Positions 57,701 through 64,000 of a stretch of 64,000 bases of DNA are shown here, piece by piece; positions within the stretch are counted from its first letter, which is position 1; the number at the start of each line of letters is the position of its first letter. The notes beneath the pieces were generated by a model that saw only the letters and a list, made by a program, of their open reading frames with translations, did no database searches and was not told where the DNA came from. This DNA is from Pseudomonadota bacterium. GTDB taxonomy: Bacteria > Pseudomonadota > Gammaproteobacteria > Burkholderiales > Chitinibacteraceae. A program made the position numbers and the translations under genes. The stretch lies in NCBI GenBank assembly GCA_026399755.1, contig JAPLQI010000052.1, positions 1 to 64,000 on the forward strand, read 5' to 3'.

Positions 57701-59803
57701 CTCAACTTGGGCATAACTAAATTCATGCTTAGGGTGAAATATAAAAGGCATTAAACCTTGAGGATTCAAGCGTTTCCGCGTTACTAGTGGTAGCTTCAGA
57801 AAACTTTGATGCACTTCTTTATCTTTTCTCATCTCCTTAGCAAGATAAAGAAAATAGGCTAAAGCCATAGGATGCAAAGGGGTAATAAATTCATTACCAT
57901 CAAAAACAGCAAAACCCAAACGCATTAATTTCTTTTGTTCTTTAGATAAAAGCTCGTTGTATTGAATCGTAGATATTGCCAGATTAAAAGCGCCTACAAC
58001 ACTTTCAACACATTGAATATATTCATCATCCCAGCCACAAATAGAGGGTAAAGACTTTCTATTTTCTAGTAAGGAAAACAAACCAAGGTATGCTGCTTGT
58101 AATTGAGGAAAGTCACTAAGCGCTTTGCATGTGATATTTAGATCTGAATTATCACTCCTATAAAGTAGCTGCCCAGCTACTAATTCATATTCCCACTGTA
58201 GAATACTAAGTCGCCGTCCTTTAGGGGCAGTTTCTTGATTGTCTAAGATAATTTTATTTTTAGCTGCATTGAATATGCCGAAATATAAAGGATCAAACAA
58301 TCGATGATATCGATCAATATCTAACAATAGAGGCAAACTGAGCGACTCAGAAGCAACCGCTCCCTCAATTTTAAAATCGAGCGCATAACTCTCTGACTTC
58401 ACTGAAAAGCCAATTTCAGATGATTCATTAGCCATCTTATCAAAGTCAACAAAACCAACCATTTTTGCATCAAAAACTTCACCAATCGATTCAAGATTAG
58501 CGGTGATTGTGCAATCAGATATTTTTAATTTATTTTCATCCGTTTGCAATACAACCTTCTGTTCTTTTGGAACGATTAAAAAATTATTAAATATTTCTTC
58601 AACAAGAAAATTTGATTTTTGAAGCAATAAAACTTTAAACGTATAACGTTCTGCCGTCTTTGCTCGACTAAGCAAAATAGTAGCAAATGTGGGTTTTGTA
58701 ATTTGAGTACACAAAATCTTAACGCGACTTCGCTGTCCGCCTGAGTTGCTAATACCAAGGAGGGTAATATTTTTATGCAGGCAATCTTTTATTTGAATCT
58801 CACCCTTTTCAACAGTTTCACCGGTAAACGTTAAAGTAAGTTCGCATTCAGTCGCTGCCTCATCCAATACTAAAATTAAATGTCGCTCACGCTTACCTGC
58901 TTTGCTTGCTGTTTTATCTCTAGCAACTAAGGTGATGCCTTTACTCGATTCTTCTTTTTCTAGTTTTAACCCCGCCACACGATTAAGTGCCTGCTCACTA
59001 CAACATGCTTCAAATTCTAAGCTTTCACGCCAAGTGTTTGGCTCTGAAAAATATTGTTCAACAAATACTTCGCCGAAATCAAGCTCTGCTAGTTTTTCAA
59101 TAAGTTCAGATGGAAAACGTTCTGTTATTTCGCTGATCCGCTCATACAAGTTCTTGTTTTCTTCTAATCTATTCTGTATTTGTGCATCGGAATCAGATTC
59201 AATTAATTTTGAATCAAGTAATAAATTAAGTTCTCCAAATTTTATATCACCATCTAGCAGTGCTTTGTATAATGAAATAAAACCAAAAATGGTGCCGCCA
59301 TTATCAACAATTTGTTGATATACAAGTGTAAGCAAACATTTTGAAATATATTTTTTAGGATCAAGAGGGGCAATCAAGCCTCCTAACTTGTTTCTAAGCT
59401 CGGATGGATGCCAAATCTGCTCAATGGCAGCTAAGTCTTCTGCTGAATTAATGATTGTATCAAGCATACTATTGTGAATAATCAATAATGCCGAGCCAAG
59501 ATACTCTTGCTGCTGAGATGAAATCTGATCTCTTAAACGTGAAATATAATTTTCAGTAAAACTGTTTTGTGAATCACCGTGCAGAACGACGATAAGCTTA
59601 ATTTTATTCAGCTCTATATAGGGTAAAGCTGTTAAATCATCAAAAATAGTCCCTGCTTGCATCTTACATAGAGCTGCAAGCAAATTTTCACTATTAGTTG
59701 CATCAGGAGATTTAAATTGATAACGAAACCCAGCCTTCAGATTTTGATTACCCCAAACCGAAAGTTGCTCAACCAAAAAATCTTCAAACTGTTTTTCTAA
59801 CAT
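54749..59803 (-). CDS. dptH: DNA phosphorothioation-dependent restriction protein DptH
   Basis: A 1684-residue protein, the largest of the dptFGH set. The C-terminal third is a HerA/FtsK-like ATPase: Walker A IIGTMGTGKTQFTKSL near residue 1340 and Walker B KLILVDEADNFM near 1565, with VILSTQDITHF downstream. The N-terminal two thirds have no recognised domain. It is believed to translocate on unmodified DNA and drive its destruction together with DptF and DptG. ATG 59803 (MLEKQFEDFLVEQL) has GGAG 9 nt upstream. The first ATG at 59812 abuts the GGAG directly. Overlaps dptG and the Mrr-like gene. Confidence 0.92.
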   Translation of the reverse strand: MLEKQFEDFLVEQLSVWGNQNLKAGFRYQFKSPDATNSENLLAALCKMQAGTIFDDLTALPYIELNKIKLIVVLHGDSQNSFTENYISRLRDQISSQQQEYLGSALLIIHNSMLDTIINSAEDLAAIEQIWHPSELRNKLGGLIAPLDPKKYISKCLLTLVYQQIVDNGGTIFGFISLYKALLDGDIKFGELNLLLDSKLIESDSDAQIQNRLEENKNLYERISEITERFPSELIEKLAELDFGEVFVEQYFSEPNTWRESLEFEACCSEQALNRVAGLKLEKEESSKGITLVARDKTASKAGKRERHLILVLDEAATECELTLTFTGETVEKGEIQIKDCLHKNITLLGISNSGGQRSRVKILCTQITKPTFATILLSRAKTAERYTFKVLLLQKSNFLVEEIFNNFLIVPKEQKVVLQTDENKLKISDCTITANLESIGEVFDAKMVGFVDFDKMANESSEIGFSVKSESYALDFKIEGAVASESLSLPLLLDIDRYHRLFDPLYFGIFNAAKNKIILDNQETAPKGRRLSILQWEYELVAGQLLYRSDNSDLNITCKALSDFPQLQAAYLGLFSLLENRKSLPSICGWDDEYIQCVESVVGAFNLAISTIQYNELLSKEQKKLMRLGFAVFDGNEFITPLHPMALAYFLYLAKEMRKDKEVHQSFLKLPLVTRKRLNPQGLMPFIFHPKHEFSYAQVERDNCFWLQLIPQQHSCFSYVRKLVAEKIGEFQTAFSVLFCSAPKAKLLINSVNNRDNLDLFKGLVDLVKQSKDKAPYIHVCIYDDKLEYNEFDRFSELAKHDEIKLRYELDKGKAREYADLIVDLLRSRLTYSKYENSSVSAQNYAHLTFFRNNQRIERRDVDPITELSGVVCNGLIAGEAAANDQGSYFTTFGLKGIDVEKYPHLQLALDYNRLLKPALQSNEKHGNAKSTALVVSDDFKKLLERSYDSSIWTCIIDPKVTLDFFESSKDVVLIHYSDNYTNSTNYDAITVTKHTDLYRKVLERDELGGHIEEFNAFNGEWLLKMITDNANERKAKRGIIGAYKYINSLLAHSDITWVPLSMAEIIRVAPNVGLKISESDFSRSEQGFKKGAISDDVLFAGFKGDKVYLLPVEVKTGKRQMHAKGLEQAKELKRYLSENLLGKADFAGGLYRGLFARQVLMQVDKYKLYDLYEDNYFDELTENREWWMKGEYSLGELLDYPEGFLFVNVEDATFFDAQFTEDERILKVEIPAGFLGHLIRTPLHSMLENAKSESLFHIPEKYLLTAALANGSEALESIAEHAEDLFVEAKSVTIPAVEVIATQHQPLQVLFGHDAYSQKSLIWEPTNTSKFMNTNTGIIGTMGTGKTQFTKSLVTQLMRNQHKNVDSGEIGLLIFDYKSDYIDNDFSNANTTKRYKLHRLPYNPLSLYGDMPMLPVHTATGFAETMAKAFGLGQKQQLRLRKLILDAYELAGISKSDSSTWNRAAPTIANLWDLFLEQEKVEQDSLYAALDSLATYEIFESDPDSVCSLYDLLDGVRVIELAGYSSQIQNLVVALTLDLFYSQMQKRGKPIVNGDYRQITKLILVDEADNFMKEDFAALRKILKEGREYGVGVILSTQDITHFKTGENNYASYVLTWVIHRVAEIRNADIKAIFNIDDKGEQESLMETIRKLEKHFSLYIDGDKKITKIRDKAFWELEIDHN

Positions 59804-61091
59804 ACACTGCATCTCCGCTATCGCTCATTCGTTCCACATTACCAATTCGCTCATAAAACTGCACTATTTCTGCTTGGCTTTGCCGGTCAAAAAATACCCC
59901 CCTATTTTCAAACTCCTTCAACAACTCATTGAACCTCAATTTTTCTTTAGTACCAATTGCAATGTTAGTGAGTAATAAAAGATAATCTTGATTAATGACT
60001 AATGTATATCCAGCAACACCACGCCGTTGAATAAAGTCTTGGCATAACAAATCTAGTGTTGCCTTTGAGTAGTTCCGATTAATATCATCTTTACCTTTTT
60101 TACCTGTATTGAATTGTTCTTTAGATAAATCTAGCACTTGACCCAGCGCTTCAATTGAAGATTTTTTTTCTTGTATACTAAAACCCAATCCTCTCTCAAT
60201 ATCAAAATCAATTGAAAATTGATTCAATAGGCTAGCGCTTTGGCTGCAATTTCGAACACTATCTGCGAATGCCCATAGCGGTTTTATTAGGTCTGACTTT
60301 TCTTGTAGCATTTCAGACATTGATAAGTATGGAAAAAGATAATCAACATGCTTTAAAAGTTGTTTATAACCATAGTCCCGAATTTCACGGCGTTCTTGAC
60401 TTGCTTTTTCAACATCTAGAATCAGATAATTTTTAACGGGCTTAGGTTCCCCTTGATTCCAATTTGGTAAATTAAGGCTAAGCTGGCAGGTATAAATAAA
60501 TCCGTACAATTTCAAAAAATAGTTAATATTCTCAAGCAAATATCTAGGATGATTACTCAGAAAATTTAGATCGCAGCTAAAACTTTTAGCCAGGAAGGGT
60601 AAAAAAACCTCCTCTTTTATAATACGTTTTTTTACCTCGCCTGCAGGTTTTATTGCTTTATCAATCAGTACGTCATAGATAATTTTTTCAATAAAATTTA
60701 ACGGTACTGGCTTTAGTTCAGCTATTAATTGCTCACCAGTCAAACTCATAAACATCTGGCCAATTCTTTGATTGTGCCTGTTATCTTCTTTTTTTTCTGA
60801 TTTAAAAAGTAAAAAATCAGGTGCAATATTTAATGCATCTTGTTGATCAAAATACATTTCTTTAAGCAGGTTCCAAAAACTTGGATCATCTAACCGCCCT
60901 TTGAACGCTTGCTCACAGAGAATCTCGAACTCACTAAAATCAGTATTTTTCAACTCTTTTCTGTAAGCATCCGCAATAAAAACACCTAAGATACTATCCC
61001 AATCAAACTCCCTTCGTTCATCTTTGGTTCGAATAGGGAAATATGTTGTAAGATTATTAGTTGTTACTTTGGGTTTACTATTTAAATACAT
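59784..61091 (-). CDS. dptG: DNA phosphorothioation-dependent restriction protein DptG
   Basis: A 435-residue protein, middle member of the dptFGH set, recognised mainly by its neighbours and length. It starts MYLNSKPKVTTNNLTTYFPI and has no catalytic motif. RQSQAEIVQFYERIGNVERM near its C-terminus resembles a helical protein-interaction region. It follows dptF by 2 nt (Shine-Dalgarno GAGGA inside the end of dptF) and overlaps the dptH start. Confidence 0.88.
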   Translation of the reverse strand: MYLNSKPKVTTNNLTTYFPIRTKDERREFDWDSILGVFIADAYRKELKNTDFSEFEILCEQAFKGRLDDPSFWNLLKEMYFDQQDALNIAPDFLLFKSEKKEDNRHNQRIGQMFMSLTGEQLIAELKPVPLNFIEKIIYDVLIDKAIKPAGEVKKRIIKEEVFLPFLAKSFSCDLNFLSNHPRYLLENINYFLKLYGFIYTCQLSLNLPNWNQGEPKPVKNYLILDVEKASQERREIRDYGYKQLLKHVDYLFPYLSMSEMLQEKSDLIKPLWAFADSVRNCSQSASLLNQFSIDFDIERGLGFSIQEKKSSIEALGQVLDLSKEQFNTGKKGKDDINRNYSKATLDLLCQDFIQRRGVAGYTLVINQDYLLLLTNIAIGTKEKLRFNELLKEFENRGVFFDRQSQAEIVQFYERIGNVERMSDSGDAVYVRKTV

Positions 61092-61093
61092 AC

Positions 61094-62701
61094 TTAATCC
61101 TCACTAACTTCTAATACTGTAGCATCGCCTTCCGCATCATGAATCCGGTTCCGGCCTGCACTTGTTACAATAAATAGTGTTTTAGATTTCACTGCGATTT
61201 CATGCAATGCCTGAAGAAGTTCATCCAATAACACAACTGCATTTTTGTCATGCTTATTAGGTTGGTAGCCCTCTACAATTCTAATCAATAGCCCTAAGAG
61301 GTTGATACTAATTTTAATAGGTTGAAGCGATATCTCATCAATTTTTAAGTGAGCTAAAAAATACCCAACATTTTCATTATCATCAGTAGCACTTTGTTTT
61401 ATTGAACGATTGTCTTGTTTAATATGTAACTTTACGGCCAAATGCTTACCTGACCTTGAGGTAATTAAAAACTCATCTTTAGCTAATTGTGGTGCATTTT
61501 TATTGTTGTATTTACTAATTGCAACTTGCAATATATCGCGATAAAACTTCTTTAATTCTAATTTTTCCTCAGCGGAATCAGAGGCACGATGCAACCTCCA
61601 AATCGTCGCATACTTATCAAGTAGTGTATCTGAAAAGCTATCATTAAAAATATCATGAAAGTTATTACCAATATCTTCATGCTGAAGTAAATAAAAAAGC
61701 CGGATAAAACTTTCTGGAGATGTTAGTTTTACTACTCCAGGATATTTCATTATTATCTGTTTTTTAAATTCAGTGATGGCAGGCGAGTCTAATTCAAGTT
61801 TTTGTCTTAAAATATATTGATCAATAAATTTTGTACGAAGTAACACTGGGTCAAAATCAGCTATTTTTGTCACGATATCACTATCAGTGCAGGTAAAAAT
61901 ATTTTCTAAGAGACAGCTTGGCCCTGCAAATAAATAGTAAATAAAATCTAACAAGGCTCTTGTCGTTAAAAATTGGTCTTTTATTAGTCGTGCTTTGAAT
62001 AACAGTTCAACGACAAGTTTTTGGACTGAAGGCAAAGAAAGTAATTCAAAATTCGTGCATAGGGTTGTATCAGAATCTACCTCCAGTAGTTCTTTATCAT
62101 AAAACCCCCTAATGATATTGTTTTCTTTTTTGGTTATTCTTTTTAATAATTTCTCAGTAAAGTCAGAAGAGCAATCTTGAGATCCTAATTTAAATTTTGG
62201 GTAGCATTCAAAATCAAGAAAAATCATTTCATCATTTTGTTTACGAAGGATTAAATAGTCTTTAATCGCCGCTTGCACCAACGAGTAATTACCCTCCTCA
62301 GCATAATTCCCAAGCATGCCTGTGTTAATACCAACAACCAAAGATAAGTTGTTATTTTCGTAATCAGAAAATACTTTATTTAATCGTTCAATCGCCGTTT
62401 CTTTTGGATTAAAACTATGAGTTGCATCTAAATGAAAATGTACTTTTTCTTTAAACTTTTCACTATATCTAGTCAATATTTCAGACTTGCCATCTCCACT
62501 GCTACCACATAAGAAAATTATCTTCTTTTCGCCCACAGTAGCTAAATTCAAATACTTTAGAAAATCTCGTTCAATATCCGTTTCAATATAAAGATAATCT
62601 TTTACAGGATCTAAGTCATCAGATAAGCCAGTTAGTCGCGTCGTTTTTACCGCGTATGGTGAGGACTTGGCCAGAACAGTTAAAACTTCACGCAAGCGCA
62701 T
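61094..62701 (-). CDS. dptF: DNA phosphorothioation-dependent restriction protein DptF
   Basis: A 535-residue P-loop protein: Walker A IIFLCGSSGDGKSEILTRY near residues 57-75 and SLVVGINTGMLGNYAEEGNY further on. It is the first gene of the minus-strand restriction operon dptF-dptG-dptH-Mrr. The ATG at 62701 (MRLREVLTVLAKSSPYAV) is preferred. The frame to 62725 would require TTG. Its promoter must lie in the 350-nt region shared with divergent norB. Confidence 0.92.
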   Translation of the reverse strand: MRLREVLTVLAKSSPYAVKTTRLTGLSDDLDPVKDYLYIETDIERDFLKYLNLATVGEKKIIFLCGSSGDGKSEILTRYSEKFKEKVHFHLDATHSFNPKETAIERLNKVFSDYENNNLSLVVGINTGMLGNYAEEGNYSLVQAAIKDYLILRKQNDEMIFLDFECYPKFKLGSQDCSSDFTEKLLKRITKKENNIIRGFYDKELLEVDSDTTLCTNFELLSLPSVQKLVVELLFKARLIKDQFLTTRALLDFIYYLFAGPSCLLENIFTCTDSDIVTKIADFDPVLLRTKFIDQYILRQKLELDSPAITEFKKQIIMKYPGVVKLTSPESFIRLFYLLQHEDIGNNFHDIFNDSFSDTLLDKYATIWRLHRASDSAEEKLELKKFYRDILQVAISKYNNKNAPQLAKDEFLITSRSGKHLAVKLHIKQDNRSIKQSATDDNENVGYFLAHLKIDEISLQPIKISINLLGLLIRIVEGYQPNKHDKNAVVLLDELLQALHEIAVKSKTLFIVTSAGRNRIHDAEGDATVLEVSED

Positions 62702-62965
62702 AAAACAAACCCCATTGGATAGCAAGAGCTGACACTCTATTAAGAAAGCCCATAGATATAAGTTAATTTTCTTTCTGTAAGATTACCATAAAAATACTTT
62801 TAACATTGTAACTAGCTGCTAACTACATAACCAATTTCTTGTATTATCCTTACGATGACCACTTGATTACTTAAGCTCAATTTGATCATTCTCAACAAAT
62901 GCTCTTGTTAATCAGCTTGCCCCTACAAACCTCCACTTCCTCTGTACACCACCCCTGCCTCCATA

Positions 62966-63016
62966 AATATGCATATTATTTGCACATTTTATTAATATGC
63001 ATATAAAATACACATA
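62966..63016 (+). promoter_or_regulatory. norB promoter with two NsrR-like sites
   Basis: Two imperfect dyads: 62966-62988 (AATATGCATATTATTTGC...) and 62994-63016 (AATATGCATATAAAATAC...), both resembling the NsrR consensus. A -35 TTGCAC (62980-62985) and -10 TATAAA (63002-63007) with 16-nt spacing lie inside them, so NsrR binding would block the promoter. The remaining gap 62726-62965 is AT-rich with nothing else recognised beyond the dptF promoter. Confidence 0.7.
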
Positions 63017-63051
63017 CAAATCTCTCCACCTTCACCCATCCGGAGCACATC

Positions 63052-64000
63052 ATGCATAAAACGCGTAATCTCTGGCGCACGCTTGCGGTTATTTTCTTCC
63101 TGTCTTTTGCCGTGCTCGGCTGGATAGGCAGGGAAATTTACCTAGAGAAACCGCCGATTCCCCAACAAGTTTTAAGTAGCACCGGCAAGCTGCTGTATAG
63201 CGGCGAGCAAATTCAGCGGGGGCAGGAGGCTTGGTTGTCAGCAGGCGGCCAGCAGATGGGCTCGGTTTGGGGCCATGGTAGTTATGTGGCGCCGGATTGG
63301 TCGGCCGATTGGCTGCACCGCGAGGCGGTTACCCTGCGTGACATTTGGGCGATGCAGCAGTTTAAAAAAGACTACAGCCAGCTGAGCCGTGAAGAACAAG
63401 CGCCGCTGGATGCACGTTTAATCTCGGTGATGCGTAGCAATACTTACGATAAGTCTAGCGATACGCTGACTATCCAAGCCGATAGAGCCGTGGCGATCGA
63501 GCAAGTTGCCCAGCACTATATGGGCCTGTTTGGCACCGATGCTTCGCAAGACAAGCTGCGCGAGCAATACGCGATGATTGCTGGCTCGATTAAAAATGCT
63601 GACGATTTAAAAGCCCTACCTGCTTTCTTCTTTTGGTCGGCATGGTCGGCCACCACTAATCGCCCCGGCGTTGATCATATTTCCTACACCAGCAACTGGC
63701 CGCACGAGCCGCTGGTGGCTAATACCCCGACCACAGGCACCAGCGTTTGGTCGATTGCCAGCATTATTTTATTGCTGGCAGGGATTGCAGGGATGGTCTT
63801 GTTTCACCAAATGCACCGCGACGAAGAGCCGGTGATTTGCCCTGAGAATGATCCGCTGGTCACGCTTAAACTCACGCCATCGATGAAAGCCACCATGAAG
63901 TATTTCTATGTGGTGATTGGTTTACTGCTGGTGCAAGTTGGGATGGGGATTGTTTCTGCGCATTACCAAGTAGAAGGCGGTAGCTTCTTTGGTATCCCGC
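63052..64000 (+). CDS. norB: Quinol-dependent nitric oxide reductase, N-terminal part (cut by window edge)
   Basis: The frame opens with ATG at 63052 (MHKTRNLWRTLAVIFFLSFA) after CGGAG and stays open to the window edge, 316 residues. The N-terminal helix is followed by a long periplasmic region with LYSGEQIQRGQEAWLSAGG, SVWGHGSYVAPDWSADWLHR and FFFWSAWSATTNRPG. Next comes a membrane helix after NTPTTGTSVWSIASI, then MKYFYVVIGLLLVQVGMGIVSAHY, the beginning of the haem-copper oxidase core. No CXXCH haem c motif is present, so this is the single-subunit qNor type (NorZ), reducing NO to N2O with quinol electrons. It is the expected target of NsrR. Confidence 0.93.
   Translation, partial: MHKTRNLWRTLAVIFFLSFAVLGWIGREIYLEKPPIPQQVLSSTGKLLYSGEQIQRGQEAWLSAGGQQMGSVWGHGSYVAPDWSADWLHREAVTLRDIWAMQQFKKDYSQLSREEQAPLDARLISVMRSNTYDKSSDTLTIQADRAVAIEQVAQHYMGLFGTDASQDKLREQYAMIAGSIKNADDLKALPAFFFWSAWSATTNRPGVDHISYTSNWPHEPLVANTPTTGTSVWSIASIILLLAGIAGMVLFHQMHRDEEPVICPENDPLVTLKLTPSMKATMKYFYVVIGLLLVQVGMGIVSAHYQVEGGSFFGIP

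Noticed and set aside
58902-59318. 138-codon plus-strand frame inside dptH
   Set aside because: Ser-rich shadow of a long AT-rich gene on the other strand, no ribosome-binding site.
45671-62960. tRNA, integrase or direct-repeat attachment site at the island edges
   Set aside because: I looked at both edges and saw no tRNA, no recombinase gene and no convincing direct repeat, so the mode of insertion remains unknown.

Overview
The window looks like a chromosomal segment of a betaproteobacterium of the order Neisseriales, close to Chromobacteriaceae such as Iodobacter or Chromobacterium. This is an inference from gene content and protein flavour: an isc cluster headed by cysE and iscR, a DUF2322 protein, RlmD, NsrR next to DUF2132, and a quinol-type nitric oxide reductase. 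No rRNA, tRNA or CRISPR array was recognised. Both ends cut genes: an LTA-synthase/sulfatase-like membrane protein on the left and norB on the right.

Layout. (1) 1-6.3 kb: housekeeping genes, namely a DUF502 membrane protein, an iron-dependent alcohol dehydrogenase (yiaY), a small lipoprotein, rlmD, a META-domain lipoprotein and a Nudix ADP-sugar pyrophosphatase. (2) 6.4-19.8 kb, minus strand: a complete glycogen cluster transcribed glgB, glgX, VOC protein, pgm, glgC, glgA, HAD phosphatase, glgP. It covers glucose-phosphate interconversion, ADP-glucose formation, elongation, branching, phosphorolysis and debranching. (3) 19.9-27.3 kb, plus strand: cysE, then iscR-iscS-iscU-iscA-hscB-hscA-fdx-iscX, with an IscR-type box over the iscR promoter. 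(4) 27.5-33.7 kb: a degenerate HD-GYP protein, an aspartate carbamoyltransferase carrying an extra N-terminal helix-turn-helix, DUF2322, a lytic transglycosylase, a Crp/Fnr regulator and exonuclease III. (5) 33.8-39.6 kb: a lipoprotein, then a three-gene operon of two secreted caspase-like proteins (one behind a WD40 propeller) and an OmpA-like protein. (6) 39.9-44.9 kb: a GST, a Cra/FruR-like repressor, and a translationally coupled pair of a P-loop NTPase and a TPR protein with eight 41-residue repeats. (7) 45.0-64.0 kb: nsrR and a DUF2132 gene, then a visibly AT-richer block of about 17 kb, then norB.

The AT-rich block is a DNA phosphorothioation (Dnd) modification-restriction island. Divergent dndA and dndBCDE would make the sulfur modification. 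On the opposite strand lie dptF-dptG-dptH, coupled by overlaps to an Mrr-type nuclease, then a small membrane protein and an AIPR-family gene that overlaps the end of dndE. The island separates nsrR from norB, and both of those have NsrR-like operator sites, so it appears to have been inserted between a regulator and its target.

Intergenic spaces of the core region are filled with dispersed palindromic repeats. One family of about 58 nt (rich in CACGGAG) often occurs as inverted pairs. Another family is built on GGGTTAC palindromes. The features most worth following are the Mrr and AIPR additions to the Dnd system, the NTPase-TPR pair, the caspase-WD40/caspase/OmpA operon, and the HTH-aspartate carbamoyltransferase fusion with repeated ACACAAWGTGTA motifs at its promoter.
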